Shown: positions 1 to 9,559, numbered from the stretch's first letter. The stretch: 64,000 bases of DNA from Halocatena salina (GCF_023115355.1 NZ_CP096019.1:2418001-2482000), one strand, 5' to 3'. Numbers and translations: made by a program. The notes: generated by a model not told the origin, from the sequence alone.

Positions 1-456
1 GCGTGGGTGCCAGCATTGCTCTACGGCTCGGGCTGTCTGCTCGATTGGGCCGACGGACTCACAGCCCGCGTTCTGGGGCGAACGACGGTGCTCGGCACGA
101 AGCTGGACATGGCGTTTGATACGCTCGGCTTTCTGGTTGCTCCCGTCGTTGCCGTGCTCTGGGGTCGGCTGCCCGTCTGGTATCTGTCGCTTTCGGCCGC
201 GCGGTATCTCTTCAAGGCTGGTCGTGGACTGCGCCACCGACAGGGGAAACCGGTCGAAAAATTACCGCCAAGCGCAGTTCGGCGGCCGCTCGCAGGAGTA
301 CAGATGGTGTTCATCACTGTCGCGCTAGCCCCTGTCCTTTCACCCAAGACGGTCGAAACGCTCGCAATCGTCGTCCTTCCGCCGTCTTTGCTCGTGTTCC
401 TGCGGGATTATCTCGCCGTGGCGGGCTACCTCGATCGGCAGAAGGAACATTATTGA
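1..456 (+). CDS. CDP-alcohol phosphatidyltransferase family protein (5' end missing)
   Basis: The frame is open from base 1 and stops at 454-456, so the N-terminus lies outside the window. The visible part opens with the family signature DWADGLTAR, followed by G and two spaced Asp (GTKLDMAFD), which fits DxxDGxxAR(x)nGxxxDxxxD, the metal and CMP site. Several hydrophobic segments follow. The family transfers a phospho-alcohol from CDP-activated lipid or polyol at the membrane, in archaea for example to make archaetidyl-inositol or archaetidyl-serine phosphates. The substrate cannot be told here. A 215-bp gap separates it from the dehydrogenase operon, so co-transcription is uncertain. Confidence 0.85.
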   Translation, partial: AWVPALLYGSGCLLDWADGLTARVLGRTTVLGTKLDMAFDTLGFLVAPVVAVLWGRLPVWYLSLSAARYLFKAGRGLRHRQGKPVEKLPPSAVRRPLAGVQMVFITVALAPVLSPKTVETLAIVVLPPSLLVFLRDYLAVAGYLDRQKEHY

Positions 457-671
457 TCGAGATGTACAGTGGGTGTGAACACCACAGGCAACTGCGTGGT
501 CCCGTTTCCGATCCTCCAGATCGATTGGGGATCGTCCACCGCCATCCCTTATCTACGGCGGTCGGTTCTCGATGGGACCGTTCGCGGTCAAGTCACCGTC
601 GAAACCGGTGTAAAACGCTCATCAGCGGGGGCTGACGTCCCCATACCTCGACCACCACTGGGGGATGACCG

Positions 672-1670
672 ATGAATCGGCGGTCGCTCTATTTCACCGC
701 GCCACACGAGACCGAACTTCGGACGACGACGTTCGATCCGGCTGCGGATGAGGTAGTCGTCGAAACGCGCATTTCGGCCATCAACTGCGGCACCGAACTC
801 CTCGTTTATCGCGGAGAGGTCCCTACGGAACTTCCAGCCGATAAGACCATCGATGCACTCGATGGTGATCTCTCGTTTCCTCTCCGGTATGGGTACGCTG
901 CGGTCGGTGAGATCGTCTCGACCGGTCGAGCGGTCACTGACGACCGCATCGGCCAGCACGTCTTCGCGTTCAATCCCCACGAGTCTCGGTTCGCGACACA
1001 GCCCGATACCCTCGTTTCGGTACCCGACGACCTGACCGGGGAAACGATGGCAATACTCCCCGCAGTCGAGACGGCGACGTCGCTCGTGCTCGATGGCCGT
1101 CCGCGCGTCGGGGAACGGGTCGTCGTCTTCGGTGCAGGCGTCGTCGGACTGTGTACGATCGGGGTGCTTTCCGCGTTTCCCCTAGAGCGACTCGTCGCGG
1201 TCGACCCGCTCTCAGATCGACGTGAACACGCCCAGAAAATGGGTGCTGACGAGGCCATCGCGCCCAATGATCTCTCAGCAGTCACGAGAAACGAGGACGG
1301 GATGGATCTCGTGTACGAACTCTCCGGTCGACCGGCGGTGCTCGACGACGCGATCTCCGTGGCGGGGTATGATAGCCGTGTCGTCGTCGGATCGTGGTAC
1401 GGGATCAAGCAAGCACCGATCGATCTCGGAACGAACTTCCACCGCGATCGCATCACCATCGAATCGAGTCAGGTGAGTACACTATCACCCGAGCTTCGTG
1501 GCCGCTGGAGCAAATCACGGCGGGTCGACACCGCGCTCGATCAGCTTCGAACGCTTCCGGTCGCGTCGTTGATCACCCACCGCATTCCGTTCACAGACGC
1601 ACCGTCGGCGTACCGACTGCTCGACGAGGGGAGTGAATCCCCTTTACAAGTGCTTCTGACTTACCCATGA
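672..1670 (+). CDS. Zinc-type alcohol dehydrogenase-like (MDR) oxidoreductase
   Basis: This is a 332-residue medium-chain dehydrogenase/reductase. Cys39 in NCGTE sits where the catalytic zinc ligand lies in this superfamily. A Rossmann nucleotide-binding motif, GAGVVGL, falls near residue 152, after a GroES-like N-terminal domain. The usual four-Cys structural zinc lobe is not apparent. A G-rich stretch before the ATG (gggggatgaccg) may serve as a ribosome-binding site. Its stop overlaps the next start (ATGA at 1667-1670), so it is translationally coupled to a pterin-synthase homologue. This pairing suggests a shared small-molecule pathway. The substrate is unknown. Confidence 0.85.
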   Translation: MNRRSLYFTAPHETELRTTTFDPAADEVVVETRISAINCGTELLVYRGEVPTELPADKTIDALDGDLSFPLRYGYAAVGEIVSTGRAVTDDRIGQHVFAFNPHESRFATQPDTLVSVPDDLTGETMAILPAVETATSLVLDGRPRVGERVVVFGAGVVGLCTIGVLSAFPLERLVAVDPLSDRREHAQKMGADEAIAPNDLSAVTRNEDGMDLVYELSGRPAVLDDAISVAGYDSRVVVGSWYGIKQAPIDLGTNFHRDRITIESSQVSTLSPELRGRWSKSRRVDTALDQLRTLPVASLITHRIPFTDAPSAYRLLDEGSESPLQVLLTYP

Positions 1671-2068
1671 CGAACACGAACCACACGTACGAACTCGCGG
1701 TCACACGAGACTTCGTCGCACAGCACTATCTCACTGTCCCCGACCCGGGGGCTGAGGGTGACGTTCATAGTCACCGATACACCGTCGAACTGCGGTTCGC
1801 TGGACCGACGCTCGATGAGTACGGCTACCTCGTCGACATCGACGCCGTGAACGCTGTTCTCGACGATCTTGAAGAACGATACCGGGACGCCAAGCTCAAC
1901 GATCTTCCCGAGTTCGAGGGAACCAATCCGAGCGTCGAGCGATTTGCCCGGTTGTTCGGTGATCGCGTCGAAAACGAGATCCCCGAGCCGAATCCGACGG
2001 CTCTCGTCGTCCGTCTCTGGGAGGACGATTCGGCGTGGGCGAGCCACCACCGCTCTCTCGACGGATGA
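1667..2068 (+). CDS. 6-pyruvoyl-tetrahydropterin synthase / QueD homologue with Glu replacing catalytic Cys
   Basis: This 133-residue protein has the T-fold zinc site of the PTPS/QueD family: His20, then His34 and His36 in HSHRY. The family motif LPEFEGTNPSVE is also present. In QueD a catalytic Cys lies four residues before the first His of HGH; here that place holds Glu30. PTPS-III enzymes also carry Glu for Cys and cleave dihydroneopterin triphosphate to a hydroxymethyl-pterin rather than making pyruvoyl or carboxy pterin. The enzyme therefore probably is not queuosine QueD. It overlaps the dehydrogenase and methyltransferase genes by ATGA junctions. Confidence 0.8.
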   Translation: MTNTNHTYELAVTRDFVAQHYLTVPDPGAEGDVHSHRYTVELRFAGPTLDEYGYLVDIDAVNAVLDDLEERYRDAKLNDLPEFEGTNPSVERFARLFGDRVENEIPEPNPTALVVRLWEDDSAWASHHRSLDG

Positions 2069-2892
2069 ATCACGCCGATCCACAGTATCTCGATTCGAAA
2101 CAGTCCGTCGATCGTCGGGCACTTTCCCCACGGGTTCGAGAGCGCCTGATGGCTGCTCTTCCGGACGATCCGCGCATCCTCGAGGCCGGGTGTGGGACGG
2201 GCACGATGGTCGCTCGACTCCATGACTGGGGCGTCGATGGCGGAACGTACCGCGGTGTCGATCGGTCGCCGGCAGTGCTCGAACACGCCCGCAAACAGCG
2301 GATAGCCGAATTCGACGCCGAGCCGATCGACTCGGGATTTCGCATCGAGGGGTTGGTCGTCCGATTCGAACAGGGTGATGCCCTCTCGGCGTTCGACGGC
2401 GAGAACGCCGATCTCCTCGTTGCGGCCTCGTTCCTCGATCTCGTCCCGATTCGAGTGGCGTTCGACGCCTTCGAAGCCGCTCTTGGACCGTCCAGCCTCG
2501 TGTACGCACCACTCACGTTCGACGGCCGAACGATCTTCCAGCCCGATCACCCAGCCGACGGAGCGATCACGGCGGCGTATCACGACGCCATCGATGAACG
2601 ACCCGGACGCGACACTCACGCAGGGCGACACGTGCTCGATCATCTCCGCGAGCGCGATGGCAGTCTGCTCTCAGTCGCCTCCTCAGATTGGATCGTCCGA
2701 CCGCGGGATGGGACGTATCCCGGCGAGGAGCGAACGTTTCTCGCTGCGATCCTCGGCTTCGTCGAGACCGCTGTCGGCGATCGTTCCGAGGCGAACGACT
2801 GGCTCAAAACACGACGGCGACAGCTCGAAGCCGGAACGCTGAGCTACGTCGCCCACCAGTATGATTTCCTCTACCGTACGCCCGAACCGTGA
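2065..2892 (+). CDS. Class I SAM-dependent methyltransferase
   Basis: This 275-residue protein has methyltransferase motif I, ILEAGCGTGT, at about residues 38-47, and an acidic motif II region (YRGVDRSP) that would bind the SAM ribose. The start was set at the ATG at 2065, which overlaps the upstream TGA. The longer frame from 2035 would run into the pterin-synthase gene. Coupling to the dehydrogenase and pterin-synthase homologue suggests it methylates a product of that pathway. The target is not known. The C-terminal half contains no further domain I recognise. Confidence 0.82.
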   Translation: MNHADPQYLDSKQSVDRRALSPRVRERLMAALPDDPRILEAGCGTGTMVARLHDWGVDGGTYRGVDRSPAVLEHARKQRIAEFDAEPIDSGFRIEGLVVRFEQGDALSAFDGENADLLVAASFLDLVPIRVAFDAFEAALGPSSLVYAPLTFDGRTIFQPDHPADGAITAAYHDAIDERPGRDTHAGRHVLDHLRERDGSLLSVASSDWIVRPRDGTYPGEERTFLAAILGFVETAVGDRSEANDWLKTRRRQLEAGTLSYVAHQYDFLYRTPEP

Positions 2893-3440
2893 TGGTCCTT
2901 ACCCATATCGCCGTCGGGATGGCCCTATCGCTACCCGTAGCGGTCGTCGCGCCCGATCTCGCTGCTAGCACTGCCGTTGGAGGAGCGATCGGGGGAGCCT
3001 TCCCCGACGTAGATCTCTTGTTCGGAGACCACCGACGGACGCTTCACTTTCCCGTGTTGTACTGGCCGCCAGCGATCGCGCTCGCTGTGGTCGCGCTGGT
3101 GGTGTCACCGATCACGATCGTGGCTGCGGTCGTGGTCGGGGCCGCGGCCGTCCATTCGGCGAGCGACGTGCTCGGCGCGGGTGAGGAACTCCGGCCCTGG
3201 GAACGGACGAATCCGGACGCCGTCTACGACCATCTCCGTGGGCGGTGGCTCCGAGCCCAGTACATCGTCCGATACGACGGGGCACCCGAGGACCTCCTGC
3301 TCACAGTGGCGTTCTCGACGCCGGTCGCCGTGTGTCTCGATGGGCTGCCACGGTGGATTGCGGTTTTGACGGTCATCCTCGCCCTTCCGTACACGATCGT
3401 TCGAAAACGGCTTCCGAACCAGTTCGAGAAGATCCTGTAA
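2892..3440 (+). CDS. Membrane-bound metal-dependent hydrolase, YdjM/DUF457 family
   Basis: About 182 residues with several transmembrane segments. An early TH and the PDVDLLFGDHRRTLHFP stretch match the HxxxG, PDxD and HR..xH pattern of the DUF457 (YdjM) family of membrane proteins, often annotated as metal-dependent hydrolases. The start is taken at ATG 2892, overlapping the stop of the methyltransferase gene; an in-frame GTG lies one codon upstream at 2889. It is the last gene of the coupled dehydrogenase/pterin set. Its catalytic role is unproven in the family. Confidence 0.75.
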   Translation: MVLTHIAVGMALSLPVAVVAPDLAASTAVGGAIGGAFPDVDLLFGDHRRTLHFPVLYWPPAIALAVVALVVSPITIVAAVVVGAAAVHSASDVLGAGEELRPWERTNPDAVYDHLRGRWLRAQYIVRYDGAPEDLLLTVAFSTPVAVCLDGLPRWIAVLTVILALPYTIVRKRLPNQFEKIL

Positions 3441-3481
3441 TTCGGCGCTGTGCCGGTCACGGACGGGAGACGATCGGACGG

Positions 3482-3841
3482 CTACTCGTCACGCCGGTAG
3501 AGAACGACGAGAACCCCGATCAAAAGGAGCTGAGCGATCTTATCGATACCCTCGATCGGAGAGACCGCTGGATCTGAGCGCTGATTGATCCAGAGATACA
3601 ACACGATCTGTACGGCGACGAACGGAACACCGATCACATAGAGCGAACGGCGGTATCCCCACAACAGCAGGCCGATCCCCACGAAAAAGCCCATTCCCGC
3701 GAGCAGAAACGTGACGGGCAACACCCCGGGAAAAGACATCACACCTAACACTAGATGTATTACACCGGTGATGATCGAGAGTCCAATGGCGATCCAATGA
3801 GCTGTGGTGAGTGACTCAGTATCGATCTCGGATCGGTTCAT
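3482..3841 (-). CDS. Small four-helix membrane protein (haloarchaeal, unknown function)
   Basis: This 119-residue protein has four predicted transmembrane helices, at about residues 15-35, 40-60, 65-87 and 101-116. The N-terminus is acidic and the C-terminus ends in RRDE. I recognise the general type as a conserved haloarchaeal membrane protein, but no function follows from the sequence. It is convergent with the membrane-hydrolase gene and divergent from the MFS transporter. The 258-bp AT-rich gap to the transporter should hold both promoters. Confidence 0.7.
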   Translation of the reverse strand: MNRSEIDTESLTTAHWIAIGLSIITGVIHLVLGVMSFPGVLPVTFLLAGMGFFVGIGLLLWGYRRSLYVIGVPFVAVQIVLYLWINQRSDPAVSPIEGIDKIAQLLLIGVLVVLYRRDE

Positions 3842-4099
3842 TGTAGTATATCATCAACTGATGCTCAATAAATCGACCGTCCACAACACCGCTCATTCGT
3901 GTATCTACCGCGTTGATTCACGGATATCATTATATAAAAGATTTTATTGATGCTCGAATGAGATAGATATCTGTCCAATCTATCGCAGGTCCAGATCCGA
4001 ACGGACCTCGTCCTGTTCTGGAGTGGTGTCGCGTGTAACAACAGGTATTGTTAAATGGATTGATAATTCTTATTAGCGTCTGTCGTTGATCGTCGGACG

Positions 4100-5383
4100 A
4101 TGAGTTTTCGAACGTATCTTCCTGACTCGGTAGTAGATCTGTTCGATGGACAGAACGACGCTGAGCGGTCCACGGAGCAGGCTTCTGACAGTCGCCAGTC
4201 GGTTCCGTCTCGGTCGGGCGACGGTCACCCACGACGCGCTCGTCTCGCAGATTCGATCGTGTTTGGCATTCTCGGGGCGGTGTTTGCGACATGGGCGGTG
4301 CGTATCCCGGCGGTCAGTGGTTCGCTTGCACTTTCGGAAGGGGACATCGGGATCGCATTGCTCGGACTCGCGTTCGGGAGCATCATCGGACTGCTGACGA
4401 GTGGCGTTATCGTCACACACTACGGCGGTCGAAACGTCATTCGCGTCGGACTCGGTGTTTATAGCCTCGCACTCGTGGGAATCACAGTTACCGATGGGCT
4501 TGCAACGCTCGTTGGGGTGGCGCTCGTGTTCGGGTTCGGAAAGGGTGTGACCGATGTCGCGGCCAACGCTCAGGGCGTTCGCATCGAACGGGCCTATCCC
4601 GGCCAAATCATGGGGAGTTTCCACGCACTCTTTAGCGGTGGTGGATTGGTCGGTGCAGGATTCGGCGCGGTTGCGACCAGCGTCGGTCTCTCCGTTCGGA
4701 TGCATTTCACGCTCGTCGGCGTCGTCCTGCTCGTTACCGGACTCGTAGCGAGCGTATGGTTGCTTCCGAAAGCCCCTGACGCAGGAACGGGACGTACTGT
4801 CGTACTGCCATCCCGAACCCTGATCGGCTTCTGTGTCATCGGCTTCTGTGCGCTGTTCATCGAGGGCGTCGGCAACGATTGGAGCGCCGTGTATCTCGAA
4901 ACCAGTGCCGGTGGCACCGCAACTGTCGGTGCTCTCGGCTTCGCAGCGTTTTCCGGTACGATGATGCTCGGTCGGTTCCTCGCGGACCACGCCGTCGAAC
5001 GTGCCAATCCGAAGCGATTCCTCCGCTTTACGGCGGTCGTCGCTGCCATCGGGATCGCACTGACGCTCGTGGCTCGACCGTTGATCACAGTGGTCGGGTT
5101 CGGAGTGTTGGGTCTCGGACTCGCTGGCATGATGCCGGTTGCGCTGAGTCTCGCAGCGTCCCACGATTCCGGGCTACCCACGGAACAGGCGATCGCCGCC
5201 GTTTCGACGGCAGGCTACGGCGGATTTGCAGTCGGTCCGGTGGTGATCGGTGCCATCGCGGAAGCGACCTCGTTGCGTGTCGCGTTCGTCCCTGCGCTCG
5301 GGCTGACCGTTCTCCTCGTTGGTGTCACGGGACTGCTCCCTACTGTCGTTCGGTCAGTCAGCGAGGGCGAGACGCCCGCCTGA
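4100..5383 (+). CDS. MFS transporter, YbjJ-like
   Basis: This 427-residue major facilitator protein has about 12 helices after a roughly 45-residue hydrophilic N-terminus rich in Ser, Asp and Arg. The ANAQGVRIE stretch and the following SFHALFSGGGLVGAG resemble the YbjJ/fucose-permease-like branch of the superfamily. It probably moves a sugar or a drug-like solute across the cell membrane. The adjacent convergent TrmB-type regulator, a family that responds to sugars, weakly favours a carbohydrate substrate. Confidence 0.8.
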   Translation: MSFRTYLPDSVVDLFDGQNDAERSTEQASDSRQSVPSRSGDGHPRRARLADSIVFGILGAVFATWAVRIPAVSGSLALSEGDIGIALLGLAFGSIIGLLTSGVIVTHYGGRNVIRVGLGVYSLALVGITVTDGLATLVGVALVFGFGKGVTDVAANAQGVRIERAYPGQIMGSFHALFSGGGLVGAGFGAVATSVGLSVRMHFTLVGVVLLVTGLVASVWLLPKAPDAGTGRTVVLPSRTLIGFCVIGFCALFIEGVGNDWSAVYLETSAGGTATVGALGFAAFSGTMMLGRFLADHAVERANPKRFLRFTAVVAAIGIALTLVARPLITVVGFGVLGLGLAGMMPVALSLAASHDSGLPTEQAIAAVSTAGYGGFAVGPVVIGAIAEATSLRVAFVPALGLTVLLVGVTGLLPTVVRSVSEGETPA

Positions 5384-5407
5384 GACGTTTTAATTCGCAT
5401 ACTGCGA

Positions 5408-6478
5408 TCAATCGATCCGATCGACCGTGAATCGTTTGCCAGCGATGTCTTCTCGGTGTGCACCACGTCCGCCGACAGTGTAGACGGTCTCTTCCGTTTG
5501 GAAGTGGATCTGTGCCTCAGCAGCGAGTTTCACGAGGGATGTACCCTCCGTATCGGTCTGAGACCCTGTGTAGTTCACGGCGATGAACTCTCCCGTGAGC
5601 TGGCACTCCCGGCCGGACTCGGTGACGATCCCACGAATCCGTCCCGTTATTCGTTCTTTCCCTTCGAGGAGGGGTTCGAGGGCACGAATGCATTCGGTGA
5701 TCTCGACGAACGAGTATGGGGGCTGATCGTTCCGATCGGTGTAAATCGTCTCGTACACCTCCCAAAGCCGTGTCAGGTAATACCAGTGAAAAACGTACGC
5801 CGTCGTGTAATCGTCCACGAGGACGCCGTATTCTTGGGTCAGCCGGTCCGTCGTCGCGTAACACGCCTGTTCCCGGTCGACTAACACGAGGAACGGACCG
5901 GAGAGTTCGCGTCGCCGGACTTCGGTGCAGACGCCCTCGAACGCGGCTCTGTCGAACGGAAGCGCTTCGTCGGCGGGCGAGTAGAGCGAGAGATGCACAT
6001 GAACACCACGGTCGTAGGCCTCCGCCAGCAGCGGCTGCAGTGCCCTGAATCGGCTGGGCGTAGCTGCCACCTGAATGTGATCGTGGGCCGTCTCGATGGC
6101 GTCACGGGCATGGTCGAACACCGTTCGTAACTGCTGGACCAGGCTCACGTTACTATCGGTAACTTCCGGTTCCTGATACCGTGTTTCGATCTCCTCGATC
6201 GCAGCTTCGTACCGCTGGACGGCCGTTTTGAGTCCGGCAAGAGCGTCGTTCGGACTGTTTGCCCGAGCGTACAGCCGATCACGGTCGTACACCGTGACGT
6301 ATCCTTGCTCCTCAAGCGCGCGGAGCACGTCGTAAATTCGAGGTTGTGGAACCCCGCTCGTCGATGCGATCTCACTCGCGGCCGCAGATCCCCGCTCCAG
6401 TAGGGTTGCGTACGCGTCCGCTTGATATGGAGACAGCCCAGCATCTTCGAGGACGGCGATCAGTTCGTCGGTCTCCAT
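5408..6478 (-). CDS. TrmB-family transcriptional regulator
   Basis: This 356-residue protein begins with a TrmB winged helix at residues 1-80: a LSPYQADAYATLL start, then a recognition region VPQPRIYDVLRALEEQGYV. A coiled segment and the C-terminal TrmB sensor domain follow. TrmB proteins in haloarchaea bind sugars or metabolites and control sugar and central-metabolism genes. It converges on the MFS transporter with 24 bp between stops and is divergent from the DUF7504/CHAT pair, so its promoter shares the 127-bp gap 6479-6605 with that pair. Whether it controls either neighbour is not shown. Confidence 0.88.
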   Translation of the reverse strand: METDELIAVLEDAGLSPYQADAYATLLERGSAAASEIASTSGVPQPRIYDVLRALEEQGYVTVYDRDRLYARANSPNDALAGLKTAVQRYEAAIEEIETRYQEPEVTDSNVSLVQQLRTVFDHARDAIETAHDHIQVAATPSRFRALQPLLAEAYDRGVHVHLSLYSPADEALPFDRAAFEGVCTEVRRRELSGPFLVLVDREQACYATTDRLTQEYGVLVDDYTTAYVFHWYYLTRLWEVYETIYTDRNDQPPYSFVEITECIRALEPLLEGKERITGRIRGIVTESGRECQLTGEFIAVNYTGSQTDTEGTSLVKLAAEAQIHFQTEETVYTVGGRGAHREDIAGKRFTVDRID

Positions 6479-6605
6479 TCCCGATCACAGATTCTTTCGG
6501 GATACACATAAATACGTGCATGGCCCAGTTCGTCCCGAACACGGATATATTCCCGTCTCATACCCATAGAATATAGTTACTTGGCTCCGATAGGTTGATG
6601 TTTTA

Positions 6606-7340
6606 ATGGGAAATACTATGGACATCATGAAACACGTTTCAAACACTCCGAACGTTTCGGAGCCAACACGTACTGGGGAATCGTTCACCGCTACACTCAT
6701 GAGGCTCAAACGTCGTGGCTGTTGTGTGCTCGTGACTGGTCAGGTAGATGAACGGGTTCGAGCCGCCCAATCCCGTCGGCTCTTCGGTGAGTGTGATGAG
6801 TCTCGACAGCGCGTCCTGACGCTTACGGATGCGACACCGGGTCTCGACGCTCAGTATCTTCCCGAGAACATAACTCCGACCCATTCGAGCGTAACCGAGC
6901 TTGATTACACGGATGTCGTACGCGATGTCGCTGGTACGGTCGATCCGGCGTTCGAACACTCCCAACCGGATATCGGCTTGTCCGGGTCGATGACCGGACT
7001 CGGCGCGATCCTGTACGATTCAGTCAGAGAGACTATTCGAGACGACCGGACGAAACCGGGGGAGCTTCGGCTCGGCATCGCAACGCTTTGTGTTCTCTTG
7101 GATACCGACGGGCTTTCTGCGACTGAAACGTTCATCCGTGCCCTCCGAACTGATATCCTAGCGGTGCGCGGTATGGGCCACTTTCATCTCCCGGGTGCAC
7201 CCGATTCTGAAACGCTCGCTGCGTTGAAATCGCCGATCGACATCCATATCGAACTTCGTGAGTCGAATGGGATCGTCGAACACCAGTGGCATCTGCTCGA
7301 AACGGATCATTTGACCGATTGGCTACCCCTCCGACGATGA
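6606..7340 (+). CDS. DUF7504-like haloarchaeal protein, partner of the CHAT protein
   Basis: This 244-residue protein belongs to a haloarchaeal family I know as DUF7504. It starts with a RecA/KaiC-like first strand (GCCVLVTGQ), but the Walker A lysine-containing loop is replaced by VDERVRAAQSRRL. It ends with the family's MGHFHLPG, IDIHIELRE and a Trp-rich tail. A second member at 16556-17188 shares these blocks. It looks like a degenerate P-loop fold used for signalling rather than ATP hydrolysis; that is inference. Its stop overlaps the CHAT gene start (ATGA at 7337-7340), so the two are co-translated. In-frame ATGs at 6618 and 6627 are alternative starts. Confidence 0.75.
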   Translation: MGNTMDIMKHVSNTPNVSEPTRTGESFTATLMRLKRRGCCVLVTGQVDERVRAAQSRRLFGECDESRQRVLTLTDATPGLDAQYLPENITPTHSSVTELDYTDVVRDVAGTVDPAFEHSQPDIGLSGSMTGLGAILYDSVRETIRDDRTKPGELRLGIATLCVLLDTDGLSATETFIRALRTDILAVRGMGHFHLPGAPDSETLAALKSPIDIHIELRESNGIVEHQWHLLETDHLTDWLPLRR

Positions 7341-9526
7341 ACGGAATCGAGCTCAGAGACGCCGTTCGCGTCGTTCCCCGGTCGGGGTCTGAGCCGCCAG
7401 CGCTCGATCTCGTCGACGACATCGAGGGGGTTCGGGCCCAACTCTCGACGAGTCGACGTGTGCGGCCAGCACGCTGTCCGAGTGCTCAGTTTCGATTCCC
7501 CGTGGATGTGGCCTACGAACTGTCTCCGCTTGCGATCTGGACCAATCAGTCCAATCCGGTACTCGTTCAGGGAGATGATGGACTCGTCTGTGCCGAACTC
7601 GCAAAGCACGAGCACGCCTCGTTGTCAGCAAGGCAGCACACTGTTGATATCGCTTCGTTGGGTCTGAAGGTGTATCTGCGCGTTGAGGGCGAGATAGAGA
7701 TTTCTCACACTGACGAGCGGGGCCGGATCATCGACTGTCGAGGGGCTGAGACAGTTCAGTTGGGGCTGCGATCGTTTCACGACGCACCGGCGGCCACGGT
7801 AACGACGACCGACCAGCCTCGGGATGTCATGCGTGCGCTGTCCTGTCTGGGTTCGGCGCTGAAAACCACCTCCTGTGAGCGGTCGTTTCCGACGCTACGG
7901 GGTCATCCTCCGCTGTTCGAGCGCGGTGAGTGCTTTCAGGCGGCCACAGATCTAGAACGGACCAAGGAGACGGCGAGCGTCCGCATCGAGGTACCTCCCA
8001 CTCTTGAGACGATCTATCCGGTCGCCCCGCTGGCCTACTACCTGAACGCCGTCGTCATTCCCGGGGAGTCTCCGCGCCTCGTGGCTGGCGACAGCACCAT
8101 CCCTCTCGATCGCGGCGAGGGACTCGAACACGGCGTCGCTCGCCTGCTCAAACACGTCTTCACGCTCGATTGCATCACGCGAACGGAGGGGCTGTATCAG
8201 CTTCCACTCGGGGAACGCACAGCACTCGAAGAACGCCTCTCGGATACCATCGCGATCGATTTTGCAACACTTCACGAACGATCCCTTGCCAAACAGGTGC
8301 AGGAGTATCTCTCCGTCCCGTTCGATCTCATCGAAGATCTCGTGCCGCGCTGGCCGGTGACCGCCGACGTTCGACCGGTTGGGAACTATCTTCCATATCT
8401 CCCGTTCGTCGTTGCGAGCCTCGGCACCATCCGGTGTCTCCCGATGAGTTGCCCGTGGTCGCCTCCTTCGGATTCCCCAGAGATCGAGGCGTTCTATCGA
8501 GCGGCAGATCACGCGACCTCGTGTGAGGATGAAACACGCAGTGGAACTGGTGAGCCACTGGTGCGGTCGGGATCCCCAACTCGCTCCTCGGAAAACAGCT
8601 TCGACAGTGCCCGTTCATCGGTTATCCATAGCCCCCCATCTTCTGAGAGCATCGCCCAGCTCTGGCTTGCAGATGGGTACCCGATGCAGGGTACAAAGCC
8701 GATACTCTCCGCGTTCGAGCGCCGATTCGATCAGGTCACAGCGACTGAGTACGAAGTGGCAGTGATCAGCAACGACGTACGGATGGAGGCCGAATCGGAC
8801 GTCGCCGAACTGTACGGACAACGGGAGCAAATGGATTTCGAAGTAACAATACGTGAACAATTGTCTTGTGCCGATCTTCGAGAGCTGTTTGCCGAGGAGT
8901 ACGATCTCGTCCACTACGTGGGACACGTCGACGCAGACGGACTCCAGTGTGAGGACGGCTGGTTGGACGCTTGTACGCTCGAAACAGTCAATACCCGGAT
9001 GTTCGTTCTCAACGGCTGTCGCTCCTACGAGCAGGGCAAGGCGTTGGTGGAACGCGGTGCGGTTAGCGGGCTGTGTACGCTAGCGAACATCGGTAACACA
9101 CCGGCCACCCAGATCGGTCGCACCGTCGCACGACTACTCAATGGCGGATTCAGCCTCAGTGGTGTTCTCGATATCATCAGTGAGGATTTTCTCACCGGAC
9201 AGCAGTATATGATCGTGGGCGATCCCAGTAGAGCGGTCGTGAAACGACACGATGGTACCTCAATCCTCGCCGAAATCACGTCCGCCTCAGATGGCGACGA
9301 GTTTCTCGTGGATATTCACGGCCACCCAACGATTCGCTCACCGGTCGGTATGCTCTATGCGCCGGCCATAGACGAAGAGACGTTTTATCTCAATAGTGGT
9401 CACATGACGACGGTCACCGCTTCCCGATCAGAAATTAAAGAGTATCTTCACCACGATCGGTTTCCCGTTCGGATCAACGGATCGTTTATGTGGAGTGATG
9501 TGGTGTCTCTTGACTCGATCGAATGA
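7337..9526 (+). CDS. CHAT-domain (caspase-like) protein
   Basis: This 729-residue protein has a C-terminal CHAT/caspase-like domain. The predicted catalytic His530 is in HYVGHVDADG and Cys561 in VLNGCRSYEQG. A typical CHAT ending follows: ALVERGAVSGLC, then the nearby GRTVARLLNGGFSL. About 450 N-terminal residues form beta-rich domains I cannot assign. A Ser-rich hinge lies near residues 400-430, and about 90 residues follow the CHAT fold. CHAT peptidases in bacteria cleave effectors such as gasdermins or serve as Craspase. The start at 7337 overlaps the upstream DUF7504-like gene. The family assignment is from motifs only; activity is inferred. Confidence 0.72.
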   Translation: MNGIELRDAVRVVPRSGSEPPALDLVDDIEGVRAQLSTSRRVRPARCPSAQFRFPVDVAYELSPLAIWTNQSNPVLVQGDDGLVCAELAKHEHASLSARQHTVDIASLGLKVYLRVEGEIEISHTDERGRIIDCRGAETVQLGLRSFHDAPAATVTTTDQPRDVMRALSCLGSALKTTSCERSFPTLRGHPPLFERGECFQAATDLERTKETASVRIEVPPTLETIYPVAPLAYYLNAVVIPGESPRLVAGDSTIPLDRGEGLEHGVARLLKHVFTLDCITRTEGLYQLPLGERTALEERLSDTIAIDFATLHERSLAKQVQEYLSVPFDLIEDLVPRWPVTADVRPVGNYLPYLPFVVASLGTIRCLPMSCPWSPPSDSPEIEAFYRAADHATSCEDETRSGTGEPLVRSGSPTRSSENSFDSARSSVIHSPPSSESIAQLWLADGYPMQGTKPILSAFERRFDQVTATEYEVAVISNDVRMEAESDVAELYGQREQMDFEVTIREQLSCADLRELFAEEYDLVHYVGHVDADGLQCEDGWLDACTLETVNTRMFVLNGCRSYEQGKALVERGAVSGLCTLANIGNTPATQIGRTVARLLNGGFSLSGVLDIISEDFLTGQQYMIVGDPSRAVVKRHDGTSILAEITSASDGDEFLVDIHGHPTIRSPVGMLYAPAIDEETFYLNSGHMTTVTASRSEIKEYLHHDRFPVRINGSFMWSDVVSLDSIE

Positions 9527-9559
9527 CGCACTGATGGTTAGGTCCGACAGCGAAGTGGT

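Noticed and set aside
4073-5164. Minus-strand frame rich in Asp, Glu, His and Arg under the MFS transporter
   Set aside because: Composition is that of antisense to hydrophobic codons; no recognisable domain.
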